A DNA stretch of 11,786 nucleotides from Alphaproteobacteria bacterium (lineage in GTDB: Bacteria > Pseudomonadota > Alphaproteobacteria > Rs-D84), in NCBI GenBank assembly GCA_017425725.1, contig JAFOXU010000112.1, positions 1 through 11,786 on the forward strand, in the 5' to 3' direction. Position numbers and translations under genes: made by a program. Below the pieces are notes generated by a model, which had not been told where the DNA came from, did not search any database, and was given only the letters and a program-made list of their open reading frames with translations. Positions 5,826 through 11,786 of this stretch are shown piece by piece. Positions within the stretch are counted from its first letter, which is position 1. Every line of letters starts with the position of its first letter.

Positions 5826-7181
5826 TTGCACCAAGAGCGTGGCAACTTTTTATTACAGTCTTTACTGGCGCTGGGATTCATATTTGCGTTTATCCCATTG
5901 TTGTCACAACAATTAAACGAGCGCAATATTGATACTAAAATGTTTTCCGCAACAAGACAGGTCGAATTGGCGCAAACTGCGGCACGAATTTTCATTCGTG
6001 AAAATATAAATAATCTGCCATATGACACAACAATTATCGCAGGCAATGATTTTGCAGATACGCTGGAACCATATGGACTGCCGCTGGGTTTTGTTCCAAA
6101 AACTGCAATGGGACAAGATATAAAATTAATTATTCATAAAACAAATTCTGTTGTGTCTGCGTATCTACAATTAACGGGTGGAAATTTAAACGGAATACAA
6201 CAGGCGGAACTTGTTCGCAGAATCGGATTCTATGCCGCACCAAATAATGATGCAATTGATATTGGTATTGAACTGCAGGACATTTATTCAGACGTAGTTA
6301 GAAGGAACGAAACAAATCTGGAAAACAGTGGTTTTTTAACAGATTTAGACATGGGCAACTTCTCTATCACCAATGCGGCAAATCTTTTTGCAGTGCATGG
6401 TGATTTTGAAACAGCAGAAATTAATACACTTTCTATACTTGGAACAGAATCAGGTCGCAAGGCACAAAATAACATAAAACAAATCAACACAGAAAAAAGT
6501 GTTTTCCAAACCAAAACAGGTGAATCTGCACTGACATTAACCAAGGGGACATTGTACGCAGATTCTGCGAATGTAAAATCAATTTCTGCATTTGGAGACA
6601 CTGGGAATTTTACCGCATTTGATGTATCAATCAATGACCTGTCGATGACAGCAGGACGCACGTCTTTTACTGGCCCTGCAAACTGGGAAGTCCGTGGTTC
6701 TGTCGTTACAAACAATATTAACTTTACTGTTGAACGATTGGACATATCATCGCATTTAATTACAACACGTGGTCAAGACGTATATGTTGAAGAAGACACA
6801 TTAACATACAATACAAAATCAGGAATTGAAACAGGTGTATTGTACACTTCAAATATAACTATGCGTGATCAAACATCTGGCGCATTAAACAGCGGTCAGG
6901 CAGGAACTGTTATTATTGACATCAGACCAGCCGGAACATCTTTGTTACCGGATGTATTAACATCTGACGTAAACAATGATGCGATTAAAATTATAAAAAA
7001 TGTAAAATCTGATGACGATGATTTAATTGACTGCAAAGCAATAATTAATGATTTAGACGGAACTTACAACAAACAATCACTGTCACAATATTTGATTTGT
7101 CAGTACGTATATTGGCAGCGCTTGGAAAAAAGAATCGATATAAAAAAATGTCTAATGGATGGTGGCAATGGCTGTATTTAA
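5826..7181 (+). CDS. PilV/shufflon-type minor pilin 1 (lacks Glu5)
   Basis: This 451-aa protein starts at TTG, chosen because a perfect AGGAGG lies seven bases upstream and the prepilin leader then begins at once (MHQERG). After Gly6 comes 'NFLLQSLLALGFIFAFIPLL'. This has the prepilin layout, but mature position 5 is Gln rather than Glu. Residues 28-160 form a pilin-like head with 'LEPYGLPLGF' (80-89). Residues 175-183 (DMGNFSITN) match the 'LNMGGNxIxN' junction of PilV/shufflon adhesins. Beyond it, residues 185-390 are beta-rich and repetitive in character, suggesting a fibre or beta-solenoid stalk. The last 50 residues carry four Cys (403, 425, 442, 450), probably a disulphide-bonded head. 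It overlaps the next gene by 23 bases. The missing Glu5 and largest size recall GspK at the tip of type II pseudopili. No close named relative is recognised. Confidence 0.75.
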   Translation: MHQERGNFLLQSLLALGFIFAFIPLLSQQLNERNIDTKMFSATRQVELAQTAARIFIRENINNLPYDTTIIAGNDFADTLEPYGLPLGFVPKTAMGQDIKLIIHKTNSVVSAYLQLTGGNLNGIQQAELVRRIGFYAAPNNDAIDIGIELQDIYSDVVRRNETNLENSGFLTDLDMGNFSITNAANLFAVHGDFETAEINTLSILGTESGRKAQNNIKQINTEKSVFQTKTGESALTLTKGTLYADSANVKSISAFGDTGNFTAFDVSINDLSMTAGRTSFTGPANWEVRGSVVTNNINFTVERLDISSHLITTRGQDVYVEEDTLTYNTKSGIETGVLYTSNITMRDQTSGALNSGQAGTVIIDIRPAGTSLLPDVLTSDVNNDAIKIIKNVKSDDDDLIDCKAIINDLDGTYNKQSLSQYLICQYVYWQRLEKRIDIKKCLMDGGNGCI

Positions 7182-8358
7182 AACAAAAATTTTTGATACA
7201 CATGACGCTGGCGCCAGTATTGCAGAAGTACTGTTGGCGATGGCCATTGTTGCCATGGCCACACCGTTTGTTTACAAACAAATTGCACAGACCAACCAAA
7301 CAATTCGTGACATCGCAATTGCAAAATCAATTATTGCAACACGTGATTCTGTTTTAAACTTTGTTCGCACAAACCAAGATAAATGGCCAGACACAGTACA
7401 AATACAACTAGACAGTACCGATCTGTCATTAATTTCGCCAAATGCATTCACAGGGTTTATTGATAAATATTCTGTTATCGGCACAACAATCACTGATGTA
7501 TATTTGGCATTTAAAATTGATGATTCAAATTTACACGCAAATAAAATCGCACAGCATATTGGTGGTGATGCCGCAGTTGTCAGTACCGATGGCATTGCAT
7601 ATGGAAATACGTGGGCGGTTGCTGCACCTGACTTTAAAACAGGCGATTTAATATACCGCATAACAAAAAATATTTCTGGCGAAGACACATCAAAATATTT
7701 GCATCGTGCAACATCCGGCGAAGATGATTTTAATGTTATGATGTGTGACCTGAATATGAACAAGCATCATATACATAACGCTTCTGCTGTTATGGCAGAA
7801 TCTGCAAAAATAAATCATGCAAACACTGTATTTGTAAATTCTGACACAATCGATTCGAATAATGTGTATTTTTCGTCTGGCGCAAATATGGATGGCGAAG
7901 ATGTTTATTTTGGCAACTTGCGTGTAACAGGTGACATGTATGGTTTCAGAAACATGTATGCAGACAACTTAAACGGTTCAAAATTCACCGCAACAGGACG
8001 AATCATTACAGACAAGGCAACAGTATTAAATTCCATCAAGGTTGGAAACAACATGGTATTAAAATCTGATTCGGCACGTTCAATCAGTGGTTTTACCGTT
8101 GTCAGCACAGGCAGTGTTCTGACCCCGTTTATATCCAGCGAAGAAATGATGTTCTATGATAATTTTGGTCTGACTGTATCTGGCGAATTATTAATGTCAA
8201 CGACTGCACCATTAAAAATTGGCAACTGGGTATTTCCATCAACAAAACCACCTGCATTTTCTAAATTCGAAATCAGTCGTGCAAAAACACCAGATATGGT
8301 CACACACACAGAATTTAACAACATTATAAAATCAGGTTGGCAGGCAACATATAAATAA
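7159..8358 (+). CDS. PilV/shufflon-type minor pilin 2
   Basis: This 399-aa protein has a prepilin leader ending at Gly18, then 'ASIAEVLLAMAIVAMATPFV' with Glu at mature position 5. Residues 45-175 form the head region. 'KYLHRATSGEDDFNVMMCDL' followed by NMNKHHIHN (179-207) aligns without gaps to the third protein over 29 residues with 11 identities. It fits the PilV 'YLxR...M...LNMxxxxIxN' junction. The rest (210-399) alternates short strands with 'G', 'N' and 'D' turns and reads like a beta-helical stalk. There is a single Cys (196). The gene overlaps the end of the upstream gene, so its translation is probably coupled. ATG at 7168 (three codons in) is an alternative start with a GGAT sequence seven bases before it. 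Expected site: inner membrane, then a pilus tip after processing. Confidence 0.75.
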   Translation: MVAMAVFKTKIFDTHDAGASIAEVLLAMAIVAMATPFVYKQIAQTNQTIRDIAIAKSIIATRDSVLNFVRTNQDKWPDTVQIQLDSTDLSLISPNAFTGFIDKYSVIGTTITDVYLAFKIDDSNLHANKIAQHIGGDAAVVSTDGIAYGNTWAVAAPDFKTGDLIYRITKNISGEDTSKYLHRATSGEDDFNVMMCDLNMNKHHIHNASAVMAESAKINHANTVFVNSDTIDSNNVYFSSGANMDGEDVYFGNLRVTGDMYGFRNMYADNLNGSKFTATGRIITDKATVLNSIKVGNNMVLKSDSARSISGFTVVSTGSVLTPFISSEEMMFYDNFGLTVSGELLMSTTAPLKIGNWVFPSTKPPAFSKFEISRAKTPDMVTHTEFNNIIKSGWQATYK

Positions 8359-8365
8359 AAAAAAC

Positions 8366-9682
8366 ATGAACAAAAAAAATAAAAAATTTTTACAGAACAA
8401 GACACAGTGTGGCAGCATGCTGGTTGAATTGCTGTTAAGTATTGCATTGGCGGCACTGATTATACCTTTTATTTTTCAATATCATCAAAAGGCAATTGAA
8501 CGGGCACAAAACATCGCTATTACAAATCAAATGTCTTTGATTCAACAAGCGCTTGAAAGACATATTATCGACAACCGTGAAGAATTATTAAAAACTGTTG
8601 GCAGAAATATAACACGTGTAAATATCAAAGATTTGTTACCGTATGGTTTACCAGAATCTGTTCTGGAACAAGGCGACAATAAATATCAACTGAGAATACT
8701 AAAAACAACAGATTCCGCAAATGGCGCATCACTGCAAGGTGTCGTTATTCGTGCATCTGATGACATCAGCCCAATCCGTACACGTGAAATTGTTAATATG
8801 TCTGGCGGCTCAATGGGCTTTATTGACGAGACACATGCGTATGGCTCTTTTGGAACATGGCATACAAACGCCATTGATTTAGGCACGAATTTAAAAAATG
8901 CTATTGTTGAAACAACACCTGCAAAAAATAATAGTGCGTTATATTTATGGCGTATTCCGTCAGATAATTTAGACGATTCAAAAATGTTATCGGCATTAAA
9001 CCTAGCCGGTCACGATATAACCAATATAAAATTCTTGGACTTAAATTATGCAGATTTTACCGAAGATATGTCTGCACTGAAAATCGTGGCGAACGATGTA
9101 ATATTCCAAAACAGAACAAACATCAAAAATGCATACAACAGTTCGTACGCCGTTGTATCTGGCATGATGTCTTCGGATTCAAAAACACTGGAAATTTCTG
9201 GCACTTTATCACTGGCAGATACAGCGAAATTTTCATCATTGACAGCTGAAAATTTATGGGTATCAAATTTAACTTTGGGCGGTTTATCTGTAGACTCTTC
9301 AAATCAGGTCACATCATTAAAAATCAACCAATCGCTGGATATGACATCTGGACGAATAAACGCAATATTTGTAGGTATTGGCTTCACAGGATCAATAACA
9401 CCACGCTTGGTTGTTTATAATAGAATTGAAGATTCAACAAAATCTGGATATTTCTGGGATGTGCAATCGAGTACTGCACATTTTGCAGATGCATCATTTG
9501 TTGAATTAAATCGTATGGCAACATTGGTCAGCATTGCCGAAGGTGATAAATCAACATTTTCTGGTCAAATTTTCGGTACAGTCGCAACAAACAAAAATGC
9601 GACAGTTGCTGACTTTATGAACGCAATCACACAAATACAACAACGTGTACGTGCAAAATATCAAAATTTGCAATTACAATAA
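8366..9682 (+). CDS. PilV/shufflon-type minor pilin 3
   Basis: This 438-aa protein has a 16-residue, lysine-rich leader ending in Cys15-Gly16, then 'SMLVELLLSIALAALIIPFI' with Glu at mature position 5. The head contains 'LLPYGLPESVL' (90-100), which repeats the 'PYGLP' of the first protein. 'LYLWRIPSDNLDDSKMLSAL' followed by NLAGHDITN (192-220) is the PilV-type junction. The stalk (220-395) is beta-rich. The C-terminal ~40 residues are helical ('VADFMNAITQIQQRVRAKYQ'), unlike the other two. The only Cys is in the leader, so the mature protein has no disulphide. It begins seven bases after the preceding stop with an A-rich stretch and no clear ribosome site, so translation is probably coupled. 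All three proteins probably come from old duplications, given the shared junction. Confidence 0.75.
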   Translation: MNKKNKKFLQNKTQCGSMLVELLLSIALAALIIPFIFQYHQKAIERAQNIAITNQMSLIQQALERHIIDNREELLKTVGRNITRVNIKDLLPYGLPESVLEQGDNKYQLRILKTTDSANGASLQGVVIRASDDISPIRTREIVNMSGGSMGFIDETHAYGSFGTWHTNAIDLGTNLKNAIVETTPAKNNSALYLWRIPSDNLDDSKMLSALNLAGHDITNIKFLDLNYADFTEDMSALKIVANDVIFQNRTNIKNAYNSSYAVVSGMMSSDSKTLEISGTLSLADTAKFSSLTAENLWVSNLTLGGLSVDSSNQVTSLKINQSLDMTSGRINAIFVGIGFTGSITPRLVVYNRIEDSTKSGYFWDVQSSTAHFADASFVELNRMATLVSIAEGDKSTFSGQIFGTVATNKNATVADFMNAITQIQQRVRAKYQNLQLQ

Positions 9683-9695
9683 TTTATGGTATAGA
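9668..9695 (+). promoter_or_regulatory. Internal promoter candidate before the zinc-ribbon gene
   Basis: TTGCAA (9668-9673), a 16-base spacer and TATAGA (9690-9695), with TGG directly before it, resemble an extended -10 promoter. The start would fall at about 9702, at the A of the ATG at 9703. No ribosome site precedes that ATG, so a leaderless message is possible. It could let the last three genes be expressed apart from the pilins. Confidence 0.4.
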
Positions 9696-9702
9696 TATAA
9701 GT

Positions 9703-10230
9703 ATGAAAATAAAATGCGATTTTTGTAAAACAGAATATCATATCGACAACATACCGAATACGCCTGTTCAATGTGCGCTTTGCGGTCATACGTGGACCGT
9801 TGTTGTCGGTCAAAAAAGAAATGCATTGTTAATGTTTTTTGCATCACTGTGTGCATTATTATCTGCGATTGTATTTACTGTTGCGGTTATTACACAACAT
9901 CAAATAAAACAAAAAAATCAGGGTCCATTAATTGCAACTGTAACCGGTGTCACAACAACAACTGATGAAAATGGCGTTCCACATATTGTGGTCAATGGAA
10001 CAGTCACAAACGTATCTGATCAGATTTATGGTGTACCTGATTTGGTTATTGTGTCATCTGATCAAAACGACAATGTTTTAGCACAACAAAAATTTATGCC
10101 ATCTGCAACACTACTGGACGTTGGGGCATCCGTAAATTTCAGTCATATGTTGTCACAACAACCAAGTGGGGTTAAGAAAATATCTGCCAAATTAGTGAAC
10201 TTTGATGTACCAAAGGATGATAAAAAATGA
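9703..10230 (+). CDS. MJ0042 zinc-ribbon / DUF3426-like membrane protein
   Basis: This 175-aa protein starts with a zinc ribbon: C5-x2-C8 and C24-x2-C27, with 'CGHTW', typical of the MJ0042 domain. One membrane segment follows (about 41-64). The rest (75-170) fits the DUF3426 or FxLYD type of extracytoplasmic beta domain: 'HIVVNGTVTNVSDQIYGVPDLVIVSSDQNDNVLAQQKFMPSATLLDVGASVNFSHML'. The usual pattern there is 'V.G.V.N.S......P.L...L.D..G.......F.P...L..G....F'. The zinc ribbon would face the cytoplasm. Proteins of this type are common in proteobacteria and their role is not established. It starts 20 bases after the third pilin-like gene and overlaps the next gene by four bases (ATGA), so it is cotranslated with that gene. 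Confidence 0.85.
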   Translation: MKIKCDFCKTEYHIDNIPNTPVQCALCGHTWTVVVGQKRNALLMFFASLCALLSAIVFTVAVITQHQIKQKNQGPLIATVTGVTTTTDENGVPHIVVNGTVTNVSDQIYGVPDLVIVSSDQNDNVLAQQKFMPSATLLDVGASVNFSHMLSQQPSGVKKISAKLVNFDVPKDDKK

Positions 10231-10685
10231 AAAAAATAATATGCGCCTTGGTTATTGCACTTGCCACACATTTTTCATACGCAGACGAAACACCACAACC
10301 AAGAATCAGTATTTTTTCAACCAGCACCGACTGGGAGGCTGTCACAGGTTTAACCCTATCAGAATATCGTGGAACATTTATCCCTGATTCAAAACTTGTA
10401 AAAAAGGGGTTGGTTTTATATTATCTGGACGGCTTTCCATGTTATGGCTTGGGCGCTGGTGTGCGTGTTTGGGTTGGACCAAATGGGCAAAATCATGAAC
10501 ATTTACATATCGCATGCGTTGCTGCGCCAACAGAAATCAAATTTGCATATTTGCACGCATCACGTGATGCAGACGACGAAACAACAACTGGCATTATCAC
10601 ATGTCCAATATCAGATAAGGGGCATGACCTAACAATTGATTTATCAAAATGTGAAATTGGCCCAGACTGGCAAGAATATAAATAA
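10227..10685 (+). CDS. Exported four-cysteine protein of unknown function
   Basis: This 152-aa protein has a signal peptide (MKKIICALVIALATHFSYA, cut after residue 19). The mature part of about 133 residues holds four Cys (72, 97, 126, 142), probably two disulphides in the periplasm or outside. Other visible features are a Gly-rich 'CYGLGAGVRVWVGPNGQ', a His cluster 'NHEHLHIAC' and a beta-rich pattern. I do not recognise a family. The ATG overlaps the stop of the zinc-ribbon gene by four bases, and AAGGA lies nine bases upstream, so the two are translationally coupled. Its placement between the pilin-like genes and rluD leaves a role in the envelope apparatus possible but unproved. The His cluster could bind metal; this is speculation. 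Confidence 0.75.
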   Translation: MKKIICALVIALATHFSYADETPQPRISIFSTSTDWEAVTGLTLSEYRGTFIPDSKLVKKGLVLYYLDGFPCYGLGAGVRVWVGPNGQNHEHLHIACVAAPTEIKFAYLHASRDADDETTTGIITCPISDKGHDLTIDLSKCEIGPDWQEYK

Positions 10686-10694
10686 AGGTTATTT

Positions 10695-11654
10695 ATGGTA
10701 CAAATTCGTGAATTTACAGTATCAGACACTGATGAAATCGTTCGATTAGACAAATTTTTGTCTGCAAACATGCCCGAATTTTCACGCAGTGAAATTCAAA
10801 AATTTAATGTTAAACGACAAAATGGTTCTGATGTGAAATTTTCTGAAAAAATTCGCATAGGCGATGTATTTGTCGTCGAAATTCCAGATGCGCAAACAGA
10901 AATCGCAACAGATAATATATCAACAGACTTTGATTTAGATATTTTATTCGAAGACGACGATATTATTGTAATCAATAAACCACGTGGTGTTGTTATGTAT
11001 CCATCTGCTGGGAATAAAACTGGTACATTGGTACAAAATATATTGGCGCATACACATTTGTCTGCATTGGGTGGCAATGTGCGTCCTGGGGTTGTTCACA
11101 GACTGGACAAGGATACAAGTGGCGTTATGGTATTTGCAAAATCAGACGCTGCATTTCGGGGGTTGGTAAAGATATTTTCTGAACACGATTTAACACGGAA
11201 ATATATTGCATTTGTTTGGGGGATTCCAAACTGGGAAGAAGCAGATATAACTGGAAATATCGCACGTTCATCACGTAACCGTCAAAAGATGACAATGGTA
11301 AAATCCGGTGGCAAACCTGCACATACAGAGGTTAGTGTAGTAAACGCATGGTCACGTGCGGGCGTATCGCAAATGCGCTGTACATTGTTCACAGGTCGCA
11401 CACATCAAATTCGTGTTCATCTGTCTGCACATGGTTTCCCTGTACTGTGCGACCCATTGTACGGACGTGGTTCTGCGAAATTAGGAACTGTTAAAGATCC
11501 AGATTTATTGGAATTCTTGAAAGAACACGATGGACAAATGCTGCATGCCGAAGTTTTAGAATTCGTACATCCTGTAACCGGTAAAAAAATGAAATTCAAG
11601 GCAAAAATGCCAGATGATATGATGGAACTAAAATATATCTTGGAAGAAATATAA
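10695..11654 (+). CDS. rluD: RluD-type 23S rRNA pseudouridine synthase
   Basis: This 319-aa protein belongs to the RluA family, which turns uridine into pseudouridine in RNA. An S4-like RNA-binding domain spans about 15-64 ('VRLDKFLSANMPEFSRSEIQKF'). The catalytic domain follows, with 'INKPRGVVMYP' (93-103) and 'HRLDKDTSG' (135-143), where Asp138 is the catalytic residue. 'RKYIAFVWG' and 'GRTHQIRVHLSAHGFPVLCDPLYG' (234-257) complete it. The length and the S4 domain fit RluC/RluD; RluD (helix 69 of 23S rRNA) is the closer match by overall layout, but RluC cannot be ruled out. An AAAGG ribosome site lies seven bases before the ATG. It starts nine bases after the exported-protein gene and ends at a strong terminator, so it is the last gene of the plus-strand cluster. 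Confidence 0.93.
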   Translation: MVQIREFTVSDTDEIVRLDKFLSANMPEFSRSEIQKFNVKRQNGSDVKFSEKIRIGDVFVVEIPDAQTEIATDNISTDFDLDILFEDDDIIVINKPRGVVMYPSAGNKTGTLVQNILAHTHLSALGGNVRPGVVHRLDKDTSGVMVFAKSDAAFRGLVKIFSEHDLTRKYIAFVWGIPNWEEADITGNIARSSRNRQKMTMVKSGGKPAHTEVSVVNAWSRAGVSQMRCTLFTGRTHQIRVHLSAHGFPVLCDPLYGRGSAKLGTVKDPDLLEFLKEHDGQMLHAEVLEFVHPVTGKKMKFKAKMPDDMMELKYILEEI

Positions 11655-11678
11655 AAAATCCCCGATTGGGGATTTTTT
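11653..11678. terminator. Intrinsic terminator after rluD
   Basis: AAAAAATCCCC and GGGGATTTTTT form an 11-bp stem with a GATT loop. The stem starts at the last bases of the rluD stop codon. A/T runs on both sides let it work in either direction. Confidence 0.9.
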
Positions 11679-11719
11679 ATCAGATTGATTTATTTACAAT
11701 TTTATGCAAACATCACAAC

Positions 11720-11786
11720 ATGATATATAACATAAAGAATATTTTAAAAAAATTAGGATTTTGTGTCGAAGATATTGAAAATATTG
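11720..11786 (+). CDS. Possible start of a further gene (partial)
   Basis: An ATG at 11720 opens a frame with no stop to the window edge (22 codons, MIYNIKNILKKLGFCVEDIE...). It lies 41 bases past the rluD terminator. No ribosome site or clear promoter is visible, and the piece is too short to identify. Alternatively it is AT-rich noncoding sequence. Confidence 0.3.
   Translation, partial: MIYNIKNILKKLGFCVEDIENI

Noticed and set aside
6284..6745. Minus-strand open frame of 153 codons inside the first pilin-like gene
   Set aside because: The plus-strand gene has a promoter, a perfect ribosome site and a prepilin signature; the reverse frame has none of these.
8366..8413. Third pilin-like protein as a lipoprotein, because of Cys15 next to Gly16
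   Set aside because: No hydrophobic segment precedes the Cys; it is in a lysine-rich prepilin leader just before the cleavage site.
5826..9682. Shufflon with invertible segments in the PilV-like genes
   Set aside because: No repeated inverted crossover sites, no split C-terminal ORFs and no site-specific recombinase gene are visible; all three genes are complete.
1..11786. Alternative genetic code (TGA as Trp)
   Set aside because: TGA ends the zinc-ribbon gene in a normal ATGA overlap, and Trp is written TGG throughout the well-supported genes.

Overview
The window looks like the chromosome of an AT-rich alphaproteobacterium, probably a host-associated or uncultured lineage. The support is a DnaX with an alphaproteobacterial-type C-terminal tail, a short DUF4167-like protein, and an MJ0042 zinc-ribbon/DUF3426 membrane protein. 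TGA serves as a stop and TGG codes Trp, so the code is standard. No tRNA, rRNA, CRISPR array, insertion sequence or phage gene was seen. The species cannot be named from the sequence.

Left part (1-5286, mostly minus strand). A partial exported Ser/Arg-rich, Cys-containing protein runs off the left edge. A small plus-strand VIT/CCC1-type metal transporter lies next to it. It converges on the end of a minus-strand cluster that reads dnaX, then a type IVb-like prepilin, then an OmpA-domain lipoprotein, then an OmpH/Skp-like protein. The first three are packed end to start: dnaX abuts the pilin, and the pilin and lipoprotein overlap by one base. The OmpH gene has its own candidate promoter overlapped by a 23-bp dyad. 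A strong bidirectional terminator closes the cluster.

Middle (5287-5825). A short DUF4167-like gene on the minus strand has its own terminator. A 148-bp divergent intergenic region follows; it holds a dyad and a good extended -10 promoter firing rightward.

Right part (5826-11654, plus strand). A compact six-gene cluster carries three consecutive large prepilin-like proteins (451, 399 and 438 aa). All three have the layout of PilV/shufflon-type tip adhesins: a prepilin N-terminus, a conserved 'R...LNM...I.N' junction, and a long beta-rich stalk. After them come a zinc-ribbon/DUF3426 membrane protein, an unrecognised exported four-Cys protein and an RluD-type pseudouridine synthase, closed by an 11-bp-stem terminator. 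The last ~100 bases may hold the start of another gene.

Best reading: two neighbouring clusters supply the major subunit and a three-part minor-pilin/adhesin tip of a type IVb-like pilus or pseudopilus. No assembly ATPase, platform protein, secretin or prepilin peptidase is in view. The first of the three tandem proteins lacks the usual Glu at mature position 5, which recalls GspK in type II secretion tips. A second item is a possible -1 frameshift site in dnaX that would yield a gamma-like short product.
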